Shown here piece by piece: positions 12,018-24,828 of a stretch of 64,000 bases of DNA. The position numbers and the translations under genes were made by a program. The notes under the pieces are model-generated. The model made no database searches and had not been told where the DNA came from. It saw nothing but the letters and a program-made list of their open reading frames with translations. The stretch covers positions 50,535,293-50,599,292 of the forward strand of contig OZ024927.1 of assembly GCA_964017235.1 (NCBI GenBank). The letters are read 5' to 3'. Source of the stretch: Sabellastarte sp. h YS-2021. Its lineage: Eukaryota; Annelida; Polychaeta; Sabellida; Sabellidae. Positions within the stretch are counted from its first letter, which is position 1, and the number at the start of each line of letters is the position of its first letter.

Positions 12018-12802
12018 GTTCATTGTAATCTTATTTCTTTTCTGAAGAACATTTGTTCAAAGACTTCTGTATTGTAATGTGCATGTTGTTTATCGGCACT
12101 CTTAACAGCTCAACATCTAGAATTCTTTTGGTTTAATCGGTTTAGCCATTGGCACATATTTCCTTGTTGTTATATTCTGTGTTGCTGCAGAATTTCACAT
12201 CTTTAAAGATTATGTAAATGTGTGCTGTGATAATATATAGGTACCAGTATGTTATTTCAGGGATCAGCAAAAAATACTTCTACAGGTATGCCAGATGAAA
12301 TGTAAAATCCACAAGAAAAGGGCTCTTTAATGACTGGATTTACATTTTATTATCCACCAAGCACCGAAGTATGAATGAATCTTCCTAATGTTTTTTTTTC
12401 TAATTGTTTATTAAATTAGTTACACTTCACTCTACATAAGTAAAACTAGTGCGAGACAAATTTAGGTGCAAGTGAAGCTAATTTTGAGGTCATGATGTTA
12501 GAAAATACAGTATTTTAATGATTGCAAGTAGAAACCATAACTCTAGTCAAATCATATAAATATTAGAATTTTTAGCAATGAAGAACCAATTGTATAATGT
12601 TGATATCACAGGGACAAGGAAGAACAAGTTTTTGCAACAAATTTAATCACAAGATCAGGTGGTCATCGGTCAGAAGACTTCTCATTATGTTAATAATCAT
12701 TTTGTTATAAAATACAAGGCTTAGTTTAGAGAAGATTGAGTGTTTCACAGACAAGGTTGTTTTACTTCAAGTAATGTTTGTCTTTCATATTTTACATTAT
12801 AG

Positions 12803-12922
12803 ATCCCAATGTGGCTGCATGCCAACGACTGAGTTGTCAGAATGGAGGTGTGTGTGACATCACTAACAACACTGCTAGCTGTTCATGTGCAACTGGGTAT
12901 GGTGGTGCTAACTGTTCAATGA
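12803..12922 (+). CDS. Exon: canonical EGF module
   Basis: Acceptor TTATAG ends at 12802 and donor GTGAGT is at 12923; 120 nt, phase 1-1. Six cysteines have canonical EGF spacing: ACQRLSC, QNGGVC, ASCSC, then ATGYGGANC. No Asp/Asn calcium-binding consensus is evident at the start. The last 12 coding bases and the donor are also the first unit of a 40-bp minisatellite that continues into the intron. Reading past the donor meets an in-frame TAA at 12931. Confidence 0.9.
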
Positions 12923-13390
12923 GTGAGTATTAAAATAAATTTACATATTTACTGCGCAATGAGTGGCTGTTTGAATAAATTTGTATATTCACTGAACAGT
13001 GAGTAAATATTAGAATGAATTTGTATATTCACTGCACAATGAGTGGCTGTTTGAATATGTTTGTATATTCACTGAACAATGAGTGAAGATTTGGATGAAT
13101 TTGCACAATCTCTGAGCAATAAGGGAATATTTGAATAAATTTGTATATTCACTGCACAACAAGTGACTGTTTTAATAAATTTGCATATTCACTGAGCAGT
13201 GAGTGTATATTTAAATGAATTTGTATGATTCACTGCACCGTGAGTGACTGCTGTGATAAATTTGCATATTAACTGTACAACAAGTGAACATTTGAATAAA
13301 TTTATATATTTATTAATGAATGTGTGAATGATTCAGTAAGTTTACCTATTGAATGTACAATGAGTGAGTATTTGGCTACAGTCTAAATGC
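12911..13390 (+). repeat. 40-bp minisatellite that includes an exon end and its donor
   Basis: Units begin with ACTG(A/C)RCAATGAGTG-like text at 12911, 12951, 12991, 13031, 13071, 13111, 13151, 13191, 13232, 13271, 13311 and 13351, so the period is 40 bp. The first unit is the last 12 coding bases of the EGF exon 12803-12922 plus its donor. Extra GTGAGT hexamers occur at 12999, 13199 and 13354. Confidence 0.9.
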
Positions 13391-14299
13391 ATACAATTTA
13401 AATTAAAGATCTGTTATTGTATGACCACAATTTTTCTGTCACCTGAAATGGTTGAAGTTTTTCTATATCTGAAGAGGTTTTCTCAATTAACAATTTTTAT
13501 TTTTTATTTTAGCATTGAAAAAGATCATTGGAAAATATGCATTTTTCCACAATTTTGTCAATATTTGGTGAAAATTTATTCAAAATCAGTTAGAATTTGT
13601 GGTTTAACATTGTTTTTAAATGGAAACTCTGATTAATGGCAGATTCATACTGCAATGAATCTGTGTCATATATGGATTCGTTGGTTGGTAAAAATCAACA
13701 GGAGGGTTCATATTGCACCAAATCAGGATCCGTATCTAGAAATTCGGTTGGGATCTAAAACTGTGCAAATTTTTTTGTTATTTTCACCTGGACTTTACAT
13801 TGAATCAATAAAACCATCTGACAGCTATATGGAGAGATAACAGACGTCAAAGTTTCCCTAAATTAAACACATCATAAACACTGATTTAATGCTTCTGTTT
13901 GCTGTTATTTATGGCTTTTCCAACTCTCTATGTAGTAAAGTTTGAACATTCAACAGACTCTCAACTGTGAAAAATGTGAGTTTTATTGCTTATTCATTGC
14001 TTTCTCCAGTACACAGTAAAGTTTTCCTTGAACATTTAATGTCAAAACAAGTTAAAATGTTGCAGGTTTTGGACCAAAAATTCATTGTAATATGAATTGA
14101 AAATATTAAAAATATGGCATGAATAAAAAGACAGATTTGGCTGAACATATGGATATGGTGCAGTACAAATCAGCCATAAGAGGACATAAACCTCCTCTTT
14201 TCTGTGCCTAACATGTGTGTCTACATGGCAAAAATCAACTGTACATTTGTGTATTTTGTGTATTTATTTTTATACTCAGCACAATATCTCCATATACTA
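13391..14299. other. Intron sequence, nothing recognised
   Basis: AT-rich intron. Open frames here lack flanking splice signals in the required phase and any domain signature. Confidence 0.4.
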
Positions 14300-14590
14300 C
14301 AGGACTCAGAGCGCTATTTAACCCACCCGAATGCACAGGTACAGTCCCAACTCACAAGTTACTCACATTCCCCTAACTGAAAGACAGAGGCTCAAGGATG
14401 ACCATTTATCAAAGTCCTTGAGGTTCTTTAGCCTGCCACTGGGGATAGGATCCAATGGTAGAGGACCGCCATTTTAAGTGGTCATCCGAGCCACTATGTA
14501 TCTGCCTGTACCTGGGTTTGAACCCACGTCCTCTGAGTTCCTAGACAAGTGTGTTACCCGCTGGGCCACAGTGGCAGATAAGTGTGCACT
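14300..14590 (-). repeat. tRNA-derived SINE
   Basis: On the minus strand TGGCCCAGCGGGTAACACAC (box A region) is followed by GTGGGTTCAAACCC (box B) and a body with CCTCAAGGAC and TCAGTTAGGGG. The body resembles 56222-56440. Confidence 0.65.
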
Positions 14591-16765
14591 AAGGACTGCC
14601 TTTTTGGCTTAATGAGGTAAAAATCTTGGGTCTGGTTCTTTAAATGCATAGAGGAAAATATCTTGGAAGATCAAGACTATTATGAAGAAAATTTCAAGAA
14701 GACTGTATACAGTAGATTCTGTATATTTAAAGTCTCTAGTATACAACTGGTGTCAATGCATTATCCGGGGATTGGTTGTACCCATCTCATAGAACAAGTT
14801 ATACTCTGGTAGTTTGGTTACAAGTTGATTTTCACTGGTTAATTATTGTAGCACGGGCTTGAGAAACAGGGACAAAGTGGAATAATCACCATAGGTGTAA
14901 CTATAGTTTATAAATAGAGGGTGTATTTAGTCAAAATTGCTTTTAATCTTTCTTTTATTAAATGTAATTAACTGTAAATGCTTCATGTCTTATCTTGTAA
15001 AACTATACCTGCAGTGATAAGTTGTGCCAACTGAGATTATCTGTTTTATTAGTATTGGTATTGAACATAAACCATGAGAGGTGTTCAATTCGAAGCACTT
15101 AGCAGGGGTGTTTCCACTAGTGATACCTTTTCCTTGTACGAGTCATGCTTTTTGTAATAATGTATTTCAATAAAAGGAAATTATTTTGTAGAGGGTTTTT
15201 GTAATGAAGTAATATTCAAATAAACTCATGTTGTTTGCATATTTATTTGTCATATCTTGCATGCTCTAATTAACAGTAATAACACTGCTACAACACAGGA
15301 CAGCCTCTGTAAAAACTGTAGTTTGGGATAAAGATGTTATGATATTAAATAGAGCCACACTTGACTTGTGTTCAAACACAATTACTTATTTCTTTAAGTG
15401 GAATTATAAAGGTACCAATCCCACAATACGACATGATTCATATATATTTAATACGAGAATAAAACCCCCCTCAAAATAAATAATCTGTGCTGACGGTATA
15501 GTAATCAGCTCACAGATTATGAGTTATGGTCATAGATTACTTTTTGTACCCTGGTAATTATAGTTTAAATCCGTACTCACAACTTTATTCTGCGCCCTGT
15601 TGATGATAATGGTTATCTGTTCTGGCAGTGTTAGGGTCTGTACACAACACAAAATAATACAATCAGAAACTCGCCCTCTTCACACTGAAGAATATAGTGA
15701 AAACATTTTCGAAATGGGACCAGAAATAAAATTTTTTGGTCATTTTGAACAGAGCTCTGTGCTATAGGCATTTCTGTGTGGATTTAATCCAGAATTGTAA
15801 CACTGAACTGCTTTTGATTGTTGTGGATGACTCCTGAACATTACAGGGTCACTTTAGGAGCAGTTATTTTGCCATCCCTTGCCTGACAGATTGATCAAAG
15901 ACACGTTCCTTTTCTTCAGGAATGTGTTAGGAGTAGCTGACAAGCAGGGTGTTATATGGATTCCAACTATGCATGAGTTTTTACTAGAATGGCCATGAAC
16001 AGAATAAAAGGGTCTTTCAGGGAGGTTCATAAAACCATTCACAGCAGTGGGCACAACCCTTTAACACACTGCACAGGTGGCTCTGTGTGTTGGTTTTCTA
16101 AATTTTAAACTTGGCAGAGATGTTAAATCATATCATAACAGGATTACTTAAATCTGTGCTATGTAAATGTAAATGTAAAAAATAAACAGAAACTTTGATA
16201 AGTTTGTGAAACTTTATTATTTTATCATTTCACTTACTAGCACATCAAGCATAGTACTTAAAAATTTTGGAAATTTATTGTGGCATAAAATACAACATGT
16301 AAGAGACAGTAAAACTATATAAAACAACTCAAAAATATTCTTCATGGTGGCAACATTAATTGATTGAGATCATTACAACAAGGTTGTTGTGAGAAGTTTC
16401 TTCATATTTGTCGGCCATGTTTGTGCAGTAATAAGTGTCTATACATGTGCAACTACATATGAGATTATGGAATTCCATGGGGTTTTCTAACAATATTGTA
16501 TATTAGAAATGCTGTTTTATTATTCTGATTTACTCAAGCATTATTAACAAACAATTAAGTATTTATTATTATTATTAAAGGTCTTTTTGTGATAAATAGG
16601 AAAACTTATTGATATAATTCCTATGAGAAAGCAATTAAACTGAAATAGTGACAAAATGGTGCCCAAGCACAAATAAGTAAAGAATATCTCACAAAAACCA
16701 TTATATTTCTTTCAATTTCATTTAGTTTTTATTGCCCTGATTCACTTAAGGCAAACGGGCAAGAA
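14591..16765. other. Intron sequence, nothing recognised
   Basis: AT-rich sequence without domain-coding exons or clear repeats. Confidence 0.4.
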
Positions 16766-17443
16766 AATTGTCCATTTCATGAAATGGACAACCCAACTGT
16801 CCATTTCATGAAATGAACAACCCAACTGTCCATGAAATGGACAAATCCATATAAATTTTGCTATCTATTTCATGAAATGGACAAAATAATATATGAAAAT
16901 TAAACTTTCATTCATGACCAATCTTCTGGTTTAAGTTATTCACTTTATTCCCCTATAATAATGATATGTAGACATCTTACTGATATGGATTTCAAGATGA
17001 TTTAGCCTTATTGAGTGAAACTGCTAAAGCCTTTGAAACAAGATTAGTGCGCAAAAGCGACAAAGTTCTATTATATTTCTTTTAAGCAAAAGTTAAAAAT
17101 AATATACCAGGTACCAATACGCTTTTTAAAAGTGTAAGTGTAATGTTATAGAGTTATTCCCATTGAAAAGTATGCTTTCCATAATTGACACTTTTATTTC
17201 AAATTTATTTCAAATATTTATAACTAACTATTAACTAACATAGTGTAAGATATTTCATATACATATCATTATTATAGGGGAATAAAGTGGATAGATTAAA
17301 AAAAAAATTGGCCATGAATGAAAGTTTAACTTCATACATGGCTTTGTCTATTTCATGAAATGGATAGCAAAATATATATGGATTTGTCCATTTTACGAAA
17401 TGGACAGTTATAATGGGTGGTCCATTGCATGAAATGGACAATT
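16766..17443. mobile_element. Foldback element with about 200-bp inverted arms
   Basis: Arms 16766-16982 and 17246-17443 are imperfect reverse complements, sharing ATTCCCCTATAATAATGATA and its complement. Each also carries several copies of the palindrome TTTCATGAAA inside GTCCATTTCATGAAATGGAC. The loop is about 260 bp. There is no coding capacity. Confidence 0.75.
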
Positions 17444-19906
17444 TCACACCTGGGTCATAACATATGTACAAGGTTAAAAAATAACTTTAAACTCTGTTAC
17501 TAAATGATAGCATTTCAGTGCAAAGAAAAACTAAATAACCAAGTACCTGAAATCAATATACATTAATTGATGTAGAATTATGACCTCTTATGATTAAACT
17601 GCAAGAATTAGAGTCAGTATATAAATCACTAAGTTCAGTTTGTACATTTCATTTTTATAAAGTCAATATGCCTTCAGTTTATGTATGGCTGAATGTTTTA
17701 CGTTCTGTTCCTCATGCATTAAATCCTCAAGCTTTTCGTGTTAAATAATAGATGTTAATTATAATGTTCAAATTATTTTGTGGAATTTCCTTTCCGTGTT
17801 AATCACTTTAGCATGTCTCGCAAAATCTGTGCTTTTAACAGAAGCTACCACTTTATTTACAGCAAAAGAAATATCAGCCAAAATAATGTGTTTTTTTTTG
17901 TCTTAAGAGATTAATATCCCAGACAGTGTAAGAAATAATCATTGAATGGATAAAAATACTCTTCACTCTTAATATCGCCCACTTGCAACAAATTTTCTTA
18001 TTGTATGTTGTTATTTTTTACCAATAAAAGTTTAGGTTTATGACTAAGGAGGCAAAGTGTTATTCATATGTGCTAGAGACTGACATGGTCTGATCCTATA
18101 ATGGCTTTTAGAGGGTAAAAAAGTGTATTACGATAGTTAAAGTGATGTCTGTAACATATAGAGTATACTCATTGTTTTTACACAGTTTCTACCCTACAAT
18201 AGATTTACAAACCAGATGAAATTTTAAGACTGACACAGGGTCACCGAAATGTAAATACCCTTAAGTTTAATGGAAAACATGAATGAACTGAAAGTTCTAC
18301 CCTTTAAACCCAAAACCCATATTCATCATTTACTCACTACAAATGAATAAGATTGACGGAAAGAGGATGAACATAACACATGACAATTTCTCATTATATT
18401 TGATGTTCTTAAGACCTTCCTCAGTTGAAACCAAATTATGTGGGACCATTGTATTATGGTCACTGTGTCAGTCTGTATCAGGACAGAAGTCATTTTCATT
18501 TGTCTTGAAATAGAAAGTGTTATACACTATACCAGAATAACCTCCAACATGATTTAGCATCTTGTATGAATATCTTTTGTTTCATCTTGCTCAACTCCAA
18601 AAGGTACTGGTAGATTCTATGTAAGTATTAGTGGTAGAATGACCAGCATTCTTTCTCACTAACAAAAATATTTTGTGTAACTTTGTAAAGTGAAGATGTC
18701 TTTAGCGAAAGCAAATTGTCTTGAGATAATTGTGAGAAATACAAATTGCATACAACACAGAATGAAGATATGGCTTTTAATTTGGACTGTTCACTATTCC
18801 TCTCTCAATATATAATTTGTTTTTACTCTGTTATTGTATGTATTTCTTTTTGTGTAAGTAACACCTTTTGCATGCAGGGAGAAATTTATATAAGCCACCC
18901 ATGATTTCTGCCCAATTGCTTTAATTAAATATGGTTTGAATTTTGGTTGAATATAGTTATGGTTGAATATAGTCCTTTTGTATGAGACTGCAATTTAAGA
19001 CTTAAAGGGAATGATTTATTTCTTACATGGTATATGTTATTTTTTTTTAAATTTTATGATTTAAAAAAAAATATGACTTCTAGTTTTTCTTTCTTTCTCA
19101 ATTTCTTTAAATATTAAAAAGGCCTTGATGGCAAGGGGTGAACAAGTTGGTTGATTCTTGTAAATAACACCTTTCAACAGAGCAAAAGTGAAATTCAAGA
19201 AGATTTTCATCCCATGACAACAACTTGGGGATTTAATATATCGTACAACTGTTTTGTAGTCATGACTAATCACAAGACCTAGGGAAATTAAACGAGTGTG
19301 TATAAGGATGAAAATACTGCCTTTTAATCAGATCAAATAGTTATTTTACATTTGGACATTCCCCACTCTCAACCCAGCAGACATCACCATGTTTCTGTAG
19401 ACTTTATCATCCTCTGAACTACATCCCTTATGCAGATACAACACTTTTCCCTAATCATAAAACCTAGCCGATTTAAAACTTGGAGTTTTGTTACACCTGA
19501 TGCTATCTAAAGACAGGAAAAGTAACACATGATTTCTCCTGAGAGAAAAGATTGTCACATGACCAAAACAATTAGGTCAGTTGCAACACCCCAAAGATTG
19601 GTGATAACTGTCTCAAAGATTGGTTGTAACTGTTACAGTATTAAAGGATCGGTTATGAGTGCACTGGAGAAAAATCCTCACTGGCCAAGATAATTACACA
19701 TTTTTAATATTTTTCATGAGTGTAAACAGTTTCTGCAATTATACTTGTGGCTTTCTCAACTGAAATGATAAGTCACACTAATAAGATTTTGCATAGGATG
19801 ACATTATTGGGGAGGTTGGGTGGCAAGATTTAGCAGGAGTGGAACATGAGTAAAATGGCTATGCCTTACACTCATGTTGTCCTAATACATCTGTCTTTTC
19901 TTTCAG
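17444..19906. other. Intron sequence, nothing recognised
   Basis: AT-rich sequence up to the LDLa-2 acceptor. No exon or repeat that I can support. Confidence 0.4.
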
Positions 19907-20026
19907 GCTGTCAGACCACTGACCACAGTTGTGACTCTGGCTGTGTTCCTTCCTCTTTAATCTGTAATGGATTCCATGATTGTGCTGATGGCACTGATGA
20001 AACGGACTGTGAATTGCCAGAGAACT
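19907..20026 (+). CDS. Exon: LDL-receptor class A module 2
   Basis: Acceptor TCTTTCAG ends at 19906 and donor GTAAGT starts at 20027; 120 nt, phase 1-1. It is a textbook LDLa with six cysteines: CQTTDHSCDSGC, ICNGFHDC, then ADGTDETDC. The acidic calcium box DGTDE is intact apart from Thr for Ser. The preceding intron is about 7 kb and the following one about 8.9 kb; a missed exon in either cannot be excluded. Confidence 0.92.
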
Positions 20027-20651
20027 GTAAGTACAAAACTTCCATTAAAAATTATGTCTGTTACAGGTAAGTACTTCTGCCAGAGAAGCATTATTTTCAT
20101 GTCTATTTGTCTGTTTCTCTGCCTATTTGTCTGTTTCTTAACAGGATTATGCAAATAACTACTGGATGGATCTTCCTGAAAAAAAAACCCACAGAGGATG
20201 GGTGTTGGTCTATTTCTACAAAGGTGTTCCACTGGTTGTTTTTGTTTACATTGTTGGCCAGGGTCTTTTATGGTTTCCTGGCATGACTTGGCGAGTTGGC
20301 TAACAATCAAACATGACTCTTAATCCTGACCATGGTTTCACCCACCTGGAAACCATCTTGTTCTGATCACTTCCCGTCTTGTCCTATTTACTTTCCCATC
20401 TTATCCTACCATGAAACAGGCTTGTCCTTGTCACTTAAGTCTTATCCTGCTTACTTGTAGTCCATGTCCAGTGTGATAGGAGGTAAAAATAAGACAATAA
20501 ATTATGTTAACAATGAGAAACAACAGTGAAAGTAAATCATAATTCTGATATTAAACAGGTATATAAGGGTCACAGGTATGCTGTAAATATTAAGAAATCT
20601 GAAAAAGTGTATTTTATTTGGTCACATAATAGTCATTTTCCGCCAATTCAG

Positions 20652-21240
20652 CAGAGCAATTTTGGGGAAAAAGAGGAATCAAGTGTCAACCAATCAAACA
20701 TTCAATCAAATTAAGTCAAGGGCAAATCAGTAAAATATTTGGATCCCATCACGTGACGTGACCAGAACTACAGAATTGATATTTCTATTTTTTATAATTA
20801 TTGTTTTCAGGTGTAGGCTTTAAAATTATATAAAAATACATCAACTTGTTTCTGATTTTAATTATATGACAAAAGAAAGCCACTTAAAATAGAAAATTTT
20901 TATTAACAATATTGCATCCTGTGCAAATATACAGAGGGATATGTGTTTCTGGCAATGTCTCATGTGACAATGAAAACCCTCTTGCTTGTTCCTGGCTTTT
21001 TATGCTCCAAATTCAGACCTCTGGGAAAGCTGCCTTCAAAATGTTGTCCCTACGAGCAATTTCTCAATACATTTATACCAAATAAATCCAAGACTCTGGG
21101 AAATACCCAATTCTGGATGTAGGGTAAAACATACTCTGGTTCTGGTCATGTGATGGGATATTTACTACTGGCCTAGAATTCGATTTGTTGATTGGTTGAC
21201 ACTTGATCCTTCTTTTTCCAAGAAATTGCTGCATCAAAAC
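20652..21240. mobile_element. Foldback element with about 100-bp inverted arms
   Basis: The left arm (about 20652-20778) contains ATCAAGTGTCAACCAATCAA and CCCATCACGTGACGTGACCA. The right arm (about 21136-21240) contains the complementary GATTGGTTGACACTTGAT and GGTCATGTGATGGGA. The loop is about 360 bp. No coding frame. Confidence 0.7.
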
Positions 21241-21359
21241 AGTCAGGTCAGAATGTGAATCCAGACAAGCCGGGATTTATTATGTCCTGTTGTGGAGGTT
21301 TAACTCACTCTTCATTTTCCTGCCAAAAATGGCCCCGATCCCGACTTATCTAACAAACT

Positions 21360-21540
21360 AGTTGGTTAGGGTTGGGAAGGGTCGGCTCCAGTGGAAATCC
21401 ACCGTTAGATCCAGTTAAATTTTGAGAGTCAGCTGGATCACTGCCTGGGTACAAAAATGTGATCTGTATTTTCCTATTTACTTATTAATACATGCCTTGG
21501 CAGATGTATGCACTCTTTGAGTGCTCTTGTTTTGCTCTTA
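21360..21540 (+). repeat. CCTCCGCC-type interspersed repeat, 3' part
   Basis: TTTTGAGAGTCAGCTGGATCAC, then TACATGCCTTGGCAG and TGCACTCTTTGAGTGCTCTT, follow the same order as at 6740-6840 and 27550-27706. A separate 5' piece (TTATGCAAATAACTACTGG) is at about 20148. Confidence 0.5.
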
Positions 21541-22198
21541 TATATGAAACATAAAACATGTCTATAATAAAATAACTTGACAGTGAAACAGAACCATTGG
21601 TTTAAATAAAAAATATTTGAGTCATATCCTTTAACTCTGTAATGAATTATTTGAGATATTCTTTAATATTCAGAGTAATGTTTTCACAATGGATTAAATA
21701 GTCCTGTTACACCCAAAGCAACTACCTTTGAAGTTTGAAGTTTCATGTCAAGGTTACAGCTATACAATTCGGTGTCCTCGAATTGGGTGGAGTCCATAAG
21801 ATGACACAGTTACACAAGAATGAGAATTATTTTGCAATCTGCGTTATTCAAGTGTGGGTTTTGTTTGAATTTTAAATAAGTTTTGCAGTTGGCTAACGCT
21901 TTGATCTCTGATAAAAATATTTCTTTTTCCAGTGGAAGTTAAATGTCAGGTCATCAGAGAGTCTTTTCCATTGAAATTCACCCTGTTTTCTGAAATTCCT
22001 GTTTAAGTAGAAGAATTTTTCTAGTCCCTCAACATTTCATTTTTATTATCCACTGTGAGCTGTATTTGACTCAAATAGGGTAATATACAGAGTGGGATAT
22101 AGTTTTCTTGTATACAATGCCACCACCTGACAATGGATAATTATTGTCAATAACTTCTCTAATATCTCAGAAACTCTGCAACCTACAAATATGTATTA

Positions 22199-24372
22199 TT
22201 ATCTCCCGCCGGGCTTCAGCCCGGGACGGAGATTATGAAATGATGCCTGTGTGCGTTAGTTAGTCACGCTGATTTCTCCAAAACTACTACAGCTACAGAT
22301 TTTTTGTAAATTAATTGTCCCAATAATTTTTTAGGCCCTTGAAATTTTTTTTTTGGGTTTTATGGACTTAGGCCTAAAGAAAAGTGAGTAATAGCAATTT
22401 TAGCTACTTTGCGTAAATGACTCATAACTCAAAAACTATTGCAGTTACAGCTTTTTCTTCAAATATATTGTTCAGCTACTTTGTCCTTAGCTATAAGATG
22501 GTACATAGTTTGGGGTCCCATTGCATGCCATAAGTGAGTAATAGCTATTTTGTTATTTGTAGAAAAGTAATGACATAAGTAAGTGTCAGATATCTTCAAA
22601 AGTATTAAAGTTAAGGAATTCTTTTCAAATATGTTATGCATCTACTTTTTGATAAGCTGTCACATAGTAAAGTTTCAGACCTGTTGCACATTGCATAGCT
22701 GAGTAATAGCTACTTCGAAATTCTGACTGGTGAGTAAATCCATTGTAACTCCAAAACTATTGTAGTTAGAGTATTTTCCTAAAATATGTTGTTCAACTAC
22801 TTTGTCCTTAAATATAAGATGGCGTATAGTTTGGGGTTCTATTGCATGCCATAAATGAGTAATTATAGCTATTTTGTTATATGTAGGAAAATTATGACAT
22901 ACGTAAATGTCAAATATCTTCAAAAGTATTAAAGTTAGGGAATTCTTTTCAAATATGTTATTCATCTAGTTTTTCATAAGCTATCCCATAGTAAAGTTTC
23001 AGACTTGTTATACCTTGGATACCTGAGTAATAACTACTTTGAAATTGTGACTGTTGAGTAAATCCATTGTAACTCCCAAACTATTGCAGTTAGAGTATTT
23101 TCCTACAATATATTGTTCAGCTACTTTCTCCTTAGCTATAAGATGGTACATAGTTTGCGGTTCTATTGCATGCCATAAGTGATTAATACCTATGTTCTTA
23201 TTTGTAACAAAATAATGACATAAGTAAATGTTAAATATCTTCAAAAGTATTAAAATTAGAGAATTCTTTTCAAATATGTTATTCATGTAGTTTTTGATAA
23301 GCTATCGCATAGTAAAGTTTCAGACCTGTTGCACATGGATAGCTGAGTAATAGTTACTTTGAAATTCTGACTGGTGAGTAAATCCATTGTAACTCCAAAA
23401 TTATTGCAGCTACAGTATTTTCCTAAAATATGTTGTTCACCCACTTTGTACTTAACTATAAGATGGCATATAGTTTGGGGTTCTATTGCATACCATAAAT
23501 GAGTAATAGCCATTTTCTTAATTGTAGCAAAATAATGACAGAAGTAAATGTCAAATATCTTCAAATGTATTTGCAAAAACACATTTATCTCGGAAATGGA
23601 GCGAGATAGAGCAATTTCGACGAAATTTTTGACCCACAGGGCATCTGACAGTCTACTAGCAGCCTTTCCCAATAATCGTGTACCCACCACTTTGGGCGGC
23701 CATCTTGAATTTCTGTGTAAAATGCAAAAAAGCGTTTATCTCATAAACGGAGCGAGATAGAGTGTTTTCGACGAAATTTTTGACCCACAGGGTATCTGCA
23801 GAGTCTACTGGCGAATTTTCCCAAAAATCATTTTCCCGCCATTTTTGGCGGCCATCTTAAATTTCTGCATACAAGGCAAAAAAGCATTTAACCTGGAAAC
23901 GGAGTGAGATAGAACGATTTCGACGAAATTTTGAATCACAGGGTATCTGGAGAGACTACTGGCGACTTTTTGCAAAACAATGTTTTCCCGCCACTTTTAG
24001 CAGCCATCTTAAATTTCTGTGTTATACGCAAAAACAGGTTTATCTCGGAAACAGAGCGAGATAGAGCGATTTCGACGAAATTTTTGACTCACAGGGTATC
24101 TGGAGAAGACTACTGGCTACATTTTGCAAAACAACGTTTTCCCGCCACTTTTGACAGCCATCTTAAATTTTTGTGTTATACACTAAAACATGTTTATCTT
24201 ATAAACAGAGCGAGATAGAGCAATTTCGACGAAATTTTTTACCCACAGGGTATCTCTTGAGTCTACTGGCGACTTTTCCCAGGAATCGTTTTCCCAGCTA
24301 TGTGCCTCCATCTCCCAAGAAAATCTATATTCCACTATCTTTAGTAGATCTAATTTATACAGCGGGAGATAA
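22199..24372 (+). mobile_element. GGGAGAT-ended repeat element, copy 2, with tandem arrays
   Basis: It begins TATCTCCCGCCGGGCTTCAG and ends GCGGGAGATAA. Inside are four units of about 321 bp (TTGCATGCCATAA phrase at 22521, 22842, 23166, 23486), then five units of about 152 bp (GCGAGATAGAG at 23601, 23752, 23903, 24056, 24210), each with TTTCGACGAAATTTTTGACC. There is no transposase frame; short minus-strand open frames simply follow the repeat. Confidence 0.65.
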
Positions 24373-24828
24373 TTGCATGCGTCAGAATGCTTGTATATCA
24401 TTAGAAAGGTCTTTTAACAGTGCTTCTGTTTATTTTGTTGCATAAAAATCCATACAGAATTAATGGCTGCTAAAATGGCAAATTAAATATTGAGATTTTT
24501 GTATTTTATTGGTGTTGTTTTATGTATGTCGGCCTTTTCACATTATCTCTTTAAATATGGATTGATTTAACTCACAAATCATACAAAAATGTGCATAATA
24601 AAAGTAAACCATCCCTCATTAGACTTATACAGAAAAAATATATCACTCATGAAGAGTAACAGTATAAAACTCATTCTATGTACTCATATAATATCGTTGT
24701 CTTCATATTTAGTGATATAATTTTTCTGTATATGTCATTCAGAAAGTTTTCCTATTATATATCAGAGTTTAACTGTATTAAACAGTTTTTACATCCTCAG
24801 TATTTTAACATGCTTATTCCCAGGTCAC

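Noticed and set aside
19957-20310. 117-codon minus frame overlapping LDLa-2
   Set aside because: It is antisense to a textbook LDLa exon and has no motif of its own.
22459-23690. Similar repeated minus-strand open frames in the 321-bp array
   Set aside because: Repeat-driven frames with no known motif; treated as part of the repeat element.
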